A DNA stretch of 64,000 bases from Klebsiella michiganensis. GTDB lineage: Bacteria > Pseudomonadota > Gammaproteobacteria > Enterobacterales > Enterobacteriaceae. The translations under genes and the position numbers were made by a program. This document shows, piece after piece, positions 42,002-50,966 of this stretch (positions are counted from its first letter, which is position 1; every line of letters starts with the position of its first letter). Location of the stretch: contig CP011077.1 of assembly GCA_000963575.1 (NCBI GenBank), positions 62,001 through 126,000 of the forward strand, read 5' to 3'. A model generated the notes under the pieces. It saw only the letters and a list, made by a program, of their open reading frames with translations, searched no databases and was not told the origin of the DNA.

Positions 42002-44653
42002 TTAACCGGTATTACGCATCCCGGCCGCAACGCCGGCGATGGTGACCATCAGGGCTTGCTCTACGCGGGCATCTGGCGCTTCACCTTTCTCTTCCGACTG
42101 ACGTGAACGATGCAGCAGCTCGGCCTGCAGGACGTTCAGCGGGTCTGTATAGATGTTACGCAGAGTAATGGACTCGGCAATCCATGGTAAATCTTCCATC
42201 AGATGCGAATCGTTGGCGATATCCAGCACGACTTTGATGTCGGCTTCCAGCTGGTCACGCAGCTGTGTGCCTAGCTTCCATAGCTCAGGCTTCACCAGAC
42301 GCTGATCGTAGTATTCCGCCAGCCAAAGGTCAGCTTTCGCAAACACCATCTCCAGCATGCCGAGGCGAGTAGAGAAGAACGGCCAGTCGCGGCACATTGT
42401 TTCCAGCTCGCTTTGTTTTCCTTCTTCCACGACTTTTTGCAGTGCCGCACCTGCGCCCAGCCAGGCCGGCAGCATCAGGCGGTTTTGGGTCCAGGCAAAA
42501 ATCCACGGAATCGCACGTAAAGATTCTACCCCGCCGTTTGGACGACGTTTCGCCGGGCGAGAACCCAATGGCAGCTTGCCCAATTCCAGCTCCGGTGTGG
42601 CGGAACGGAAATACGGCACGAAGTCTTTGTTCTCCCGAATATAGCCGCGATACATTTCGCACGACGTCGCAGAGAGGGAGTTCATGATCTGAATCCACTC
42701 TTTCTTCGGCTCCGGCGGCGGCAACAGGTTAGCTTCAAGGATCGCGCTGGTGTAGAGCGACAGGCTGCTGATGGTGATTTCCGGCAGGCCGTATTTAAAG
42801 CGAATCATCTCGCCTTGCTCGGTTACGCGCAGGCCGCCTTTCAGGCTTCCCGGCGGCTGAGAAAGCAGGGCTGCGTGCGCTGGCGCACCGCCACGGCCGA
42901 TGGAGCCGCCGCGACCGTGGAACAACGTCAGGGCGATACCGGCTTTCTCACAGGTTTTGATCAGGGCATCTTGTGCTTCGTACTGTGCCCAGGATGCGGC
43001 CATCACGCCCGCGTCCTTCGCCGAGTCAGAATAACCAATCATTACCATCTGCTTGCCCTGGATAAAGCCACGGTACCAGTCAATATTCAGCAGCTGAGTC
43101 ATGACGTCGTCGGCGTTATTCAGGTCGTCCAGGGTTTCAAACAGCGGCGCCACCGGTAGGGCGAAGGTACAGCCCGCTTCTTTCAGGAGCAGGTGAACGG
43201 CCAGGACGTCGGACGGCGTTTTTGCCATCGAAATCACGTAGGCCGCGATAGACCCGCGTGGGGCTTCAGCCACCACTTTACAGGTTTCCAGGACTTCCCG
43301 GGTTTCTTCGCTGGGCTCCCATTGACGAGGCAGCAGAGGGCGCTTGGAGTTCAGTTCGCGGATCAGGAAGGCTTGTTTATCGGCCTCTGACCAGCTTTCG
43401 TAGTCGCCGATGCCAATATAGCGGGTCATTTCGCCCAACGCTTCGCTGTGGCGCGTGCTTTCCTGACGAATATCAATGCGTACCAGCGGCACACCGAAGC
43501 ATTTCACGCGGCGCAGGGTATCCAGCAGCTGCCCGTTAGCGATGATGCCCATGCCGCAAGCCTGGAGGGACTGATAACAGGCGTAGAGCGGGTCCCAAAG
43601 TTGCTCGTTTTGAATGAGCAAACCTTCCGGTTTCGGCAGGCGCTGGCCTTTAAGGCGAGCTTCAAGCCAGGCCTGGGTGGCGAGCAGCTGCTGGCGCAGG
43701 CCTTTCATGATGTGGCGATAAGGTTCCTGGCCTGCATCCGGCCTCGCAAGTTCGCTAAGCTCCGCCGTGCATTCCACCATCGACAGCTCGGAAACCAGCA
43801 CCGCGATATCGCGCAGGAACAGATCGGTGGCCTTCCAGCGGCTGAGGAGCAGGACGTGGCGGGTGATCTCGGAAGTCACGTTCGGGTTGCCGTCGCGGTC
43901 GCCGCCCATCCAGGAGGTAAAGCGTACCGGGACGAAGTCGACCGGCAGTTTGTAATTCAGGTTTTCTTCGAGCTGTTCGTTCAGCTCGCGCAGGTAATTT
44001 GGCACCCCTTCCCACAGACTGTTTTCTACCACCGCGAAGCCCCATTTGGCTTCGTCGACCGGAGAAGGACGGTGCTTACGAATTTCGTCGGTATGCCACG
44101 CCTGAGCAACCAACTGGCGCAGGCGGCGCATGATCTGGTTGCGTTCGTAGTCGGCGAGATCGCTGTGGTCGAGTTGCTTCAGGCAGCTGTTCACTTCAAC
44201 CAGTTTGTGAATCAGGGTGCGGCGAGTGATCTCGGTCGGGTGAGCGGTGAGTACCAGCTCCAGAGAAAGAGACTCAACGGCTGCCCGAATGTCTGCTTCA
44301 CTGATACCCGGCTGATTTTTTAGTTTTTGCAGCGTGTTAGCGATGACTTCCGGGTTGCTGGCCGCTTCGCCCGTCGCGGAGATGCTGTGATACTGCTCTG
44401 CGGTGTTGGCAAGATTAAGAAACTGGCTAAAAGCACGGGCGACGGGGAGCAGTTCATCATTTGAGAGGTTCTGCAGCGTGCTCAGCAGCTCCTGACGATT
44501 GGCTTCATTACCGGCGCGGGAGGACTTGGATAACTTACGGATCGTTTCTACGCGGTCGAGGATATTTTCCCCCAGCGCATCTTTGATGGTATCTCCGAGC
44601 AGTTTTCCGAGCATGCTGACATTACTTCGCAAAGCAGAATAGCGTTCGTTCAT
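42002..44653 (-). CDS. ppc: Phosphoenolpyruvate carboxylase
   Basis: 883 residues from MNERYSALRSNVSMLGK, the E. coli length; an in-frame ATG five codons upstream lacks support. It carboxylates PEP to oxaloacetate. Catalytic motifs are VLTAHPTEITRRT (catalytic His), GYSDSAKDAGV (Lys) and FHGRGGSIGRGGAP (Arg loop). The C-terminal MRNTG is the conserved end that closes the aspartate inhibitor site. It is an isolated minus-strand gene between eptC and argE. Confidence 0.98.
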   Translation of the reverse strand: MNERYSALRSNVSMLGKLLGDTIKDALGENILDRVETIRKLSKSSRAGNEANRQELLSTLQNLSNDELLPVARAFSQFLNLANTAEQYHSISATGEAASNPEVIANTLQKLKNQPGISEADIRAAVESLSLELVLTAHPTEITRRTLIHKLVEVNSCLKQLDHSDLADYERNQIMRRLRQLVAQAWHTDEIRKHRPSPVDEAKWGFAVVENSLWEGVPNYLRELNEQLEENLNYKLPVDFVPVRFTSWMGGDRDGNPNVTSEITRHVLLLSRWKATDLFLRDIAVLVSELSMVECTAELSELARPDAGQEPYRHIMKGLRQQLLATQAWLEARLKGQRLPKPEGLLIQNEQLWDPLYACYQSLQACGMGIIANGQLLDTLRRVKCFGVPLVRIDIRQESTRHSEALGEMTRYIGIGDYESWSEADKQAFLIRELNSKRPLLPRQWEPSEETREVLETCKVVAEAPRGSIAAYVISMAKTPSDVLAVHLLLKEAGCTFALPVAPLFETLDDLNNADDVMTQLLNIDWYRGFIQGKQMVMIGYSDSAKDAGVMAASWAQYEAQDALIKTCEKAGIALTLFHGRGGSIGRGGAPAHAALLSQPPGSLKGGLRVTEQGEMIRFKYGLPEITISSLSLYTSAILEANLLPPPEPKKEWIQIMNSLSATSCEMYRGYIRENKDFVPYFRSATPELELGKLPLGSRPAKRRPNGGVESLRAIPWIFAWTQNRLMLPAWLGAGAALQKVVEEGKQSELETMCRDWPFFSTRLGMLEMVFAKADLWLAEYYDQRLVKPELWKLGTQLRDQLEADIKVVLDIANDSHLMEDLPWIAESITLRNIYTDPLNVLQAELLHRSRQSEEKGEAPDARVEQALMVTIAGVAAGMRNTG

Positions 44654-44852
44654 ATGACTCCAGCCCAATCTATTATGTAACTTAATTTCACCCGTGAAGG
44701 TTCAACACCGCCTTTTATAAAGCCACGTCATAAACCATTCGTCAATTGCTACGAAATCGTTTCAGCAAACGAGGAAATGGCGCGAATTTATGAAATTTAA
44801 TTACCAACTTCGCTCATAAGCAATTCTTATAGGAATAGTGATTATTGCAGAT

Positions 44853-44878
44853 TAAAAAGGGGGTAAAACCCCCTTTTG
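44853..44878 (-). terminator. Terminator of argE
   Basis: AAAAGGGGG (44855-44863) pairs with CCCCCTTTT (44869-44877) around TAAAA, 11 bp after the argE stop on the minus strand. The U-run is the descending arm of the stem itself. Confidence 0.7.
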
Positions 44879-44888
44879 CCGCGATTAA

Positions 44889-46040
44889 TTAATGCCAACA
44901 AAAATGATGCACTACCTGAGTAATTAATTCCCGGGTTGGCTTGATAAAGCGGGTGTCGATGTATTCATCCGGCTGGTGCGCCTGGTTGATGGAGCCTGGC
45001 CCAAGAACCAACGTCGGGCACACTGTCTGGATAAACGGCGCCTCGGTGCAATAGTTCACCACTTCCGTTTGCGCCCCGAGCAGTTTCTCAACGACCTGCA
45101 CGAGCTGGTGGTCCGGCGGGCATTCGTAGCCTGGAATCGGCGGATGTAGTTCAGAGACCGTCAGTCGGCCAGGCCAGCGCTGGCTTACCGGTTCTAGTGC
45201 TTCAGTCAGTAAACCGTTCAGATCGTTTAATGTCATGCCCGGCAGCGGGCGAATGTCCATGTGAAGTTCGCAACATGCACAAATGCGGTTTGCCGCGTCG
45301 CCGCCGCTAATGTGTCCGAGGTTAAGGGTTGGGTATGGCACAGTGAAGGCATCATGGTGATAGCGATCTTTCAGGGTATTGCGCAGCGCGAGGATGTGGC
45401 CGATGGCATCATGCATCAGTTCAATCGCGTTGACACCGCGCGCGGGATCGCTCGAGTGGCCGGACTGCCCAAGAATACGAATGGCGTTCGACAAGTGGCC
45501 TTTGTGCGCGCGTACCGGCTGTAAAGATGTCGGTTCGCCGATGATTGCGCAGTCCGGGCGCAGCGAGGTTGTTTCAGAGAAATAGCGTGCACCTGCCATG
45601 GTGGTCTCTTCATCGGCGGTAGCCAGGATGTAGAGCGGCTTTTTCAGGGTTGTCACATCTACGTCGCGCAGTGCATCCAGAATAAACGCGAAGAACCCTT
45701 TCATGTCGGCAGTACCCAGGCCGTAAAGCTTGTTGTCGTGCTCGGTCAGGGTAAACGGGTCCCGCGTCCAGCGGCCATCGTCAAACGGCACGGTATCGGT
45801 GTGCCCTGCCAGCAGCAGGCCGCCAGCGCCCTGGCCACTGCTCGCCAGCATATTGAATTTATTGCGTGTGCCTGGTACGGGCTGAATTTCGACGTTAAAA
45901 CCGAGGTCACGGAACCAGCCGGCCAGTAAATTGATTAAAGACTCATTGCTTTGGTCCAGCGCGCTGTCGGTGGCGCTGATGGAAGGTGTCGCGATCAGGG
46001 CGCGGTAGATCTCGATAAAAGGCGGTAATTTCATCTTCAC
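44889..46040 (-). CDS. argE: N-acetylornithine deacetylase
   Basis: 383 residues, the E. coli length. This M20-family metallohydrolase has the metal ligands AGHTDTVPFDDGRW and TADEETTMAGARY, plus the dimerisation domain with GHSSDPARGVNAIE. It deacetylates N-acetylornithine to ornithine in the linear arginine pathway. It is divergent from argCBGH, and the ARG boxes between them should repress both sides. Confidence 0.97.
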   Translation of the reverse strand: MKMKLPPFIEIYRALIATPSISATDSALDQSNESLINLLAGWFRDLGFNVEIQPVPGTRNKFNMLASSGQGAGGLLLAGHTDTVPFDDGRWTRDPFTLTEHDNKLYGLGTADMKGFFAFILDALRDVDVTTLKKPLYILATADEETTMAGARYFSETTSLRPDCAIIGEPTSLQPVRAHKGHLSNAIRILGQSGHSSDPARGVNAIELMHDAIGHILALRNTLKDRYHHDAFTVPYPTLNLGHISGGDAANRICACCELHMDIRPLPGMTLNDLNGLLTEALEPVSQRWPGRLTVSELHPPIPGYECPPDHQLVQVVEKLLGAQTEVVNYCTEAPFIQTVCPTLVLGPGSINQAHQPDEYIDTRFIKPTRELITQVVHHFCWH

Positions 46041-46066
46041 TGTTGACAGGCCTTAGGTTAGGATAG

Positions 46067-46105
46067 TATCAATATTCATGCAGTAATTGTGAATAAAAAT
46101 ACAAT
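46067..46105. promoter_or_regulatory. Pair of ARG boxes between argE and argC
   Basis: The box at 46088-46105 matches WNTGAATWWWWATTCANW at 17 of 18 positions. A weaker box at 46067-46084 precedes it with the standard 3-bp spacing. ArgR-arginine binding here would repress argE and argCBGH together. Confidence 0.8.
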
Positions 46106-46226
46106 AACGTTGAGCGTAAAGGAACAGTTAAGCGTTCCGGTGAATAAAAAACCACGCTAACGGACGTGGGTGAAAGCGTCAGGCTGGCACTCTGAGCAGA
46201 CCGAAAAGACAAGGTGAACGACCCAG

Positions 46227-47231
46227 ATGTTGAATACGCTGATTGTGGGTGCAAGCGGTTATGCAGGCGCAGAGCTTGTAAGCTATTTGAATCGCCATCC
46301 TGATATGAACATAACCGCTTTGACGGTTTCAGCGCAAAGTTCAGATGCAGGAAAATTGATATCTGATTTGCATCCACAGTTAAAAGGCATCGTTGATCTG
46401 CCGCTGCAGGCGATGTCAGACATCAGCGAGTTTAGCGAAGGCGTGGATGTGGTATTCCTTGCCACCGCCCACGAAGTCAGCCACGACCTGGCCCCGCAGT
46501 TCCTGGCTGCAGGCTGCGTGGTGATCGATCTCTCCGGCGCGTTCCGTGTTAACGATCCTGCGTTCTATGAACGTTATTACGGTTTTACCCATCAGCATCC
46601 AGAGCTGCTGGAAAAAGCGGTTTACGGCCTGGCCGAATGGCAGGGCGCTGAGCTAAAAGAGAGTAATTTAATTGCCGTGCCGGGCTGCTACCCGACGGCG
46701 TCTCAGCTGGCGCTGAAGCCGCTGATCGACGCCGATCTGCTGGATTTGAACCAGTGGCCGGTGATCAACGCCACCAGTGGCGTAAGCGGTGCCGGGCGCA
46801 AGGCTGCGATTTCCAACAGCTTCTGCGAAGTCAGCCTGCAGCCTTACGGCGTGTTTAATCACCGCCATCAGCCAGAAATCGCCACCCATCTTGGCGCGCC
46901 GGTTATTTTCACCCCGCACCTCGGTAATTTCCCACGCGGCATTCTGGCGACGATTACCTGTCGCCTGAAAGCTGGCGTAACGCAGCAGCAAATCGCGGAG
47001 ACGTTTACTCAGGCCTATGGCGACAAGCCGCTGGTTCGCTTGTATGAAAAAGGCGTACCGGCGCTGAAAAATGTGGTTGGCCTGCCGTTCTGCGACATCG
47101 GTTTTGCCGTGCAGGATGAGCACCTGATTGTTGTTGCCACAGAGGATAACCTGCTTAAAGGCGCCGCGGCGCAGGCAGTACAGTGTCTTAATATTCGTTT
47201 TGGCTTCGCCGAAACGCAGTCCCTTATTTAA
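46227..47231 (+). CDS. argC: N-acetyl-gamma-glutamyl-phosphate reductase
   Basis: 334 residues, the E. coli length. It reduces N-acetylglutamyl phosphate to the semialdehyde with NADPH. The Rossmann motif GASGYAGAEL starts at residue 8. The catalytic Cys is in AVPGCYPTASQLAL and the catalytic His is in the C-terminal half. It leads argCBGH. A GGTG-type ribosome site lies upstream. Confidence 0.97.
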   Translation: MLNTLIVGASGYAGAELVSYLNRHPDMNITALTVSAQSSDAGKLISDLHPQLKGIVDLPLQAMSDISEFSEGVDVVFLATAHEVSHDLAPQFLAAGCVVIDLSGAFRVNDPAFYERYYGFTHQHPELLEKAVYGLAEWQGAELKESNLIAVPGCYPTASQLALKPLIDADLLDLNQWPVINATSGVSGAGRKAAISNSFCEVSLQPYGVFNHRHQPEIATHLGAPVIFTPHLGNFPRGILATITCRLKAGVTQQQIAETFTQAYGDKPLVRLYEKGVPALKNVVGLPFCDIGFAVQDEHLIVVATEDNLLKGAAAQAVQCLNIRFGFAETQSLI

Positions 47232-47247
47232 CCGTCGGTCGGGTGAA

Positions 47248-48024
47248 ATGATGAATCCTTTAATTATCAAATTGGGCGGCGTACTGCTGGATAGCGAAGA
47301 GGCGCTGGAGCGCCTGTTTACCGCCCTGGTGAACTATCGTCAGTCACATCAGCGTCCGCTGGTGATTGTCCACGGCGGCGGTTGCCTGGTGGATGAGTTA
47401 ATGAAAAAGCTGGCGTTACCGGTGGAAAAGAAAAATGGCCTGCGTGTGACGCCTGCTGACCAGATTGACATTATTACCGGTGCGCTGGCGGGCACGGCCA
47501 ACAAGACTCTGCTGGCATGGGCGAAGAAGCATGGGATTAACGGGGTGGGCTTAAGCCTCGGCGACGGGGATAGCGTCACGGTGACTCAGCTTGACGAAGC
47601 GCTTGGCCACGTCGGCCTCGCTAAACCGGGTTCGCCAAAACTGATTAATACGCTGCTGGAAAACGGCTTTCTGCCGATTGTTAGCTCCATCGGCGTGACC
47701 ACAGAAGGTGAACTGATGAACGTCAATGCGGACCAGGCGGCAACGGCGCTGGCCGCAACGCTTGGGGCGGATTTAATCCTGCTCTCTGATGTGAGCGGTA
47801 TCCTGGACGGTAAAGGCCAGCGCATCGCTGAGATGACGGCTGCCAAAGCTGAACAGCTGATTGAGCAAGGTATTATTACCGACGGCATGATTGTGAAAGT
47901 GAACGCGGCGCTGGATGCGGCCCGTACCCTGGGGCGTCCGGTGGATATTGCCTCATGGCGCCACGCGGATCAGCTACCCTCTTTATTCAACGGTGTGGCT
48001 ATCGGCACCCGGATTCTGGCATAG
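47248..48024 (+). CDS. argB: Acetylglutamate kinase
   Basis: 258 residues from MMNPLIIKLGGVLLDSEE, the E. coli length; the reading frame is open back into argC but that part is not conserved. Amino-acid-kinase-family motifs are KLGG, VHGGG, NADQAATALAA and GMIVKVNAAL. It phosphorylates N-acetylglutamate. It starts 16 bp after argC. The short form without an N-terminal arginine-binding helix is expected for the linear pathway. Confidence 0.97.
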   Translation: MMNPLIIKLGGVLLDSEEALERLFTALVNYRQSHQRPLVIVHGGGCLVDELMKKLALPVEKKNGLRVTPADQIDIITGALAGTANKTLLAWAKKHGINGVGLSLGDGDSVTVTQLDEALGHVGLAKPGSPKLINTLLENGFLPIVSSIGVTTEGELMNVNADQAATALAATLGADLILLSDVSGILDGKGQRIAEMTAAKAEQLIEQGIITDGMIVKVNAALDAARTLGRPVDIASWRHADQLPSLFNGVAIGTRILA

Positions 48025-48054
48025 ACAAAGAATAGTTTTAACAAGGACAAGACA

Positions 48055-49272
48055 ATGCAAAATCACGGCATCAAAAAAATCGTTCTCGCATACTCTGGCG
48101 GCCTCGACACTTCAGCCATCATTCCATGGCTGAAAGAGAACTACGGCGGCTGCGAAGTTGTCGCCTGCGTGGTGGATATCGGTCAGGATCGTGAAGATCT
48201 TAAAGGCGTTGAGCAGAAAGCGCTGCGCTCCGGGGCTTCAGAGTGCTACGTGGTAGATGCGCGTGAAGAGTTTATCAGCGACTATGTTTACCCTGTGCTG
48301 CAGACCGGGGCGCTGTATGAAGGCAGCTATCTGCTCGGGACCTCTATGGCGCGTCCGCTGATCGCTAAGGCGCTGGTGGACGTGGCGAATAAAGTGGGTG
48401 CAGATGCGCTGTGCCACGGTGCAACCGGCAAAGGTAATGACCAGGTACGTTTTGAATCCACCTGGGCCGCGCTGGCTCCACATCTGAAGGTTGTTGCGCC
48501 GTGGCGTGAGTGGAACCTGCGTTCCCGTGAAGCGCTGCTCGACTACCTGAAAGAGCGTGATATCCCGACAACCGCAACGCTTGAAAAAATCTATAGCCGT
48601 GACGAAAACGCCTGGCACATTTCTACCGAAGGCGGCGTGCTGGAAAGCCCGTGGAATGCGCCGAACAAAGATTGCTGGGTGTGGACCGTTGACCCGCAGG
48701 AAGCGCCGGATCAGGCCGAGCAGGTGACCGTTACCGTTAAACAGGGCAAAGTTGTCGCCGTTAACGGCGAAGCGATGAGCCCGTTCAAGTGCCTGGAAAC
48801 CCTGAATGCGATTGGTTCTAAGCACGGTATTGGCCGTATTGATATCGTAGAAAACCGTCTGGTGGGCATTAAGTCCCGTGGCTGCTATGAAACCCCAGGG
48901 GGCACGATTATTATGGCCGCGCTGCGTGGCGTTGAGCAGCTGGTGCTGGATCGCGATTCCTTCAAATGGCGTGAGCAGCTGGGTCTCGAAATGTCCTACG
49001 TCGTGTACGATGGCCGCTGGTTTGCACCGCTGCGTAAATCTCTGCAGGCGTCTGCCGAGTCGCTGGCGGAAGAAGTGAACGGTGAAGTTGTGCTGCAGCT
49101 GTACAAAGGCCAGGTGACGGCAATTCAGAAAAAATCACCAAACAGCCTCTACAGCGAAGAGTTTGCAACTTTCGGTGAAGATGAAGTTTACGATCACAGC
49201 CATGCCGGCGGCTTTATCCGTCTGTTCTCGCTCTCTTCCCGTATCCGTGCGCTGAACGAACTTAAGAAGTAA
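48055..49272 (+). CDS. argG: Argininosuccinate synthase, ~400-residue type, inside the arg operon
   Basis: 405 residues. The N-type PP-loop AYSGGLDTSAI (residues 12-22) activates citrulline with ATP before aspartate attack. HGATGKGNDQVRFE and the substrate-binding region YSRDENAWHISTEGG are typical. E. coli ArgG is a longer, distant form of 447 residues encoded elsewhere, and E. coli argCBH has no argG. Here argG is fully embedded, 30 bp after argB and 78 bp before argH, so all steps after acetylglutamate except argD and argF/I lie in one place. Confidence 0.95.
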   Translation: MQNHGIKKIVLAYSGGLDTSAIIPWLKENYGGCEVVACVVDIGQDREDLKGVEQKALRSGASECYVVDAREEFISDYVYPVLQTGALYEGSYLLGTSMARPLIAKALVDVANKVGADALCHGATGKGNDQVRFESTWAALAPHLKVVAPWREWNLRSREALLDYLKERDIPTTATLEKIYSRDENAWHISTEGGVLESPWNAPNKDCWVWTVDPQEAPDQAEQVTVTVKQGKVVAVNGEAMSPFKCLETLNAIGSKHGIGRIDIVENRLVGIKSRGCYETPGGTIIMAALRGVEQLVLDRDSFKWREQLGLEMSYVVYDGRWFAPLRKSLQASAESLAEEVNGEVVLQLYKGQVTAIQKKSPNSLYSEEFATFGEDEVYDHSHAGGFIRLFSLSSRIRALNELKK

Positions 49273-49279
49273 TTTTTTA

Positions 49280-49314
49280 CCCTCACGTGTTCCCAGGCTG
49301 GGAGTGCGTGAGGG
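49280..49314 (+). repeat. Intercistronic hairpin between argG and argH
   Basis: CCCTCACG (49280-49287) pairs with CGTGAGGG (49307-49314), and an inner TCCC/GGGA stem lies across a small internal loop. No U-run follows. It may act as a stabiliser or processing site in the argCBGH message. Confidence 0.55.
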
Positions 49315-49350
49315 GCAAACGAATATCAATATGATGAATGGAGCATGACT

Positions 49351-50724
49351 ATGGCACTTTGGGGTGGGCGTTTTACTCAGGCAGCCGATCAACGGTTTAA
49401 GCAATTCAATGACTCTTTACGCTTTGACTATCGCCTGGCTGAGCAAGACATCGTAGGTTCTGTCGCCTGGTCCAAAGCGTTGGTCACCGTGGGCGTGCTG
49501 ACTGAAGCTGAGCAACAGCAGCTTGAGCAGGCCCTGAAAGTCTTGCTGGAAGAAGTGCAGGTTAATCCGCAGGCTATCCTGGAAAGCGATGCAGAAGATA
49601 TTCACAGCTGGGTGGAAGGCAAGCTTATCGATAAAGTCGGTGCGCTGGGTAAAAAACTCCACACTGGCCGTAGCCGCAACGATCAGGTCGCAACCGACCT
49701 GAAGCTGTGGTGCAAAATGCAGATCGGCGAGCTGCTGGCTGCCACTCGTCAGGTACAGCAGGCGTTAATTGAAACCGCCGAAGCCAATCAGGATGCGGTG
49801 ATGCCGGGTTATACACACCTGCAGCGCGCGCAGCCGGTCACTTTTGCCCACTGGTGCCTGGCTTACGTTGAGATGCTGGCGCGTGATGAAAGCCGTTTGC
49901 AAAGTACTCTACAGCGCCTGGACGTTAGCCCGCTGGGCAGCGGCGCGCTGGCAGGTACAGCCTATGAAATTGACCGTGAACAGCTTGCTGGCTGGTTAGG
50001 TTTTGCTTCCGCGACCCGCAACAGCCTCGACAGCGTCTCTGACCGCGATCATGTGCTGGAATTGCTGTCCAACGCTTCTATTGGCATGGTTCACCTGTCC
50101 CGTTTTGCAGAAGACCTGATCTTCTTCAACACCGGGGAAGCGGGTTTTGTTGAGCTGTCCGATCGCGTGACTTCAGGCTCTTCACTGATGCCGCAGAAGA
50201 AGAACCCAGATGCGCTGGAGCTTATCCGCGGCAAGTGCGGCCGCGTCCAGGGTGCGCTGACCGGCATGATGATGACTCTGAAAGGTCTGCCGCTGGCGTA
50301 TAACAAAGACATGCAGGAAGACAAAGAAGGCCTGTTCGACGCGCTTGATACCTGGCTCGATTGCTTGCATATGTCCGGGCTGGTGCTGGACGGCATTCAG
50401 GTGAAACGTCCTCGCTGCCAGGAAGCGGCTGAACAGGGCTATGCCAACGCTACCGAGCTGGCGGATTACCTGGTTGCCAAAGGCGTGCCGTTCCGTGAAG
50501 CCCACCACATTGTAGGTGAGGCTGTCGTCGAAGCGATTAAACAAGGTAAAGCGCTGGAAGCCTTAACCCTTGCCGATTTGCAGAAGTTCAGCGCGGTCAT
50601 TGGTGAAGACGTTTATCCGATCCTGTCGCTGCAATCCTGTCTTGACAAACGTGCCGCTAAAGGCGGGGTTTCACCTAAGCAGGTTGCCCTGGCAATAGCC
50701 GACGCTAAACAGCGCCTGGTCTAA
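49351..50724 (+). CDS. argH: Argininosuccinate lyase
   Basis: 457 residues from MALWGGRFTQ, the E. coli length; the ATG two codons earlier is only 2 bp from the GGAG ribosome site, so the second ATG is preferred. This fumarase-superfamily lyase splits argininosuccinate to arginine and fumarate. The signature loop is GSSLMPQKKNPD and the active-site segment is HTGRSRNDQVATDLK. It is last in argCBGH. oxyS lies downstream on the other strand. Confidence 0.98.
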   Translation: MALWGGRFTQAADQRFKQFNDSLRFDYRLAEQDIVGSVAWSKALVTVGVLTEAEQQQLEQALKVLLEEVQVNPQAILESDAEDIHSWVEGKLIDKVGALGKKLHTGRSRNDQVATDLKLWCKMQIGELLAATRQVQQALIETAEANQDAVMPGYTHLQRAQPVTFAHWCLAYVEMLARDESRLQSTLQRLDVSPLGSGALAGTAYEIDREQLAGWLGFASATRNSLDSVSDRDHVLELLSNASIGMVHLSRFAEDLIFFNTGEAGFVELSDRVTSGSSLMPQKKNPDALELIRGKCGRVQGALTGMMMTLKGLPLAYNKDMQEDKEGLFDALDTWLDCLHMSGLVLDGIQVKRPRCQEAAEQGYANATELADYLVAKGVPFREAHHIVGEAVVEAIKQGKALEALTLADLQKFSAVIGEDVYPILSLQSCLDKRAAKGGVSPKQVALAIADAKQRLV

Positions 50725-50744
50725 CTCCCTCGAAATTTGAACAA

Positions 50745-50871
50745 AAAAAAGCGGACATACTGTCCGCTAAAAGTTCACGTTGGCTTTAATAATTCGTCAG
50801 GTTCAGAGAACAGAGAGTCTCTGCAGCGGCGCATCGTTCCGGGGTAAGTCGGAGCGAGGCGTCTTGCTGTT
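50745..50871 (-). ncRNA. oxyS: OxyS oxidative-stress small RNA
   Basis: On the minus strand the 3' part TTAAAGCCAACGTGAACTTT matches E. coli OxyS, including the Hfq-binding region. It runs into a terminator stem GCGGACA/TGTCCGC (50751-50767) followed by T8. An AATAAT -10 element (50879-50884) places the start near 50871, giving about 125 nt against 109 in E. coli. The 5' stem-loop sequence is largely different. OxyS is induced by OxyR and base-pairs with fhlA, rpoS-related and other mRNAs. The 5' end is approximate. Confidence 0.85.
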
Positions 50872-50899
50872 GCTGGCTATTATTCACCAACACCGCTTG

Positions 50900-50936
50900 A
50901 TAGGGATAATCGTTCGTTGCTATGCTATCTATCGCC
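50900..50936. promoter_or_regulatory. OxyR binding site between oxyS and oxyR
   Basis: The four spaced contacts read ATAG-N7-CGTT-N7-ATGC-N7-CGCC. From memory this is the E. coli oxyR/oxyS site with one changed contact. It should activate oxyS and autorepress oxyR. Confidence 0.8.
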
Positions 50937-50966
50937 ATGAACTATCGTGGCGCAGGAGGATAGAGA

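Noticed and set aside
43448..44323. 291-codon open frame antisense to ppc
   Set aside because: It lies entirely within ppc on the other strand, with no start signal and a composition typical of a reverse-frame artefact.
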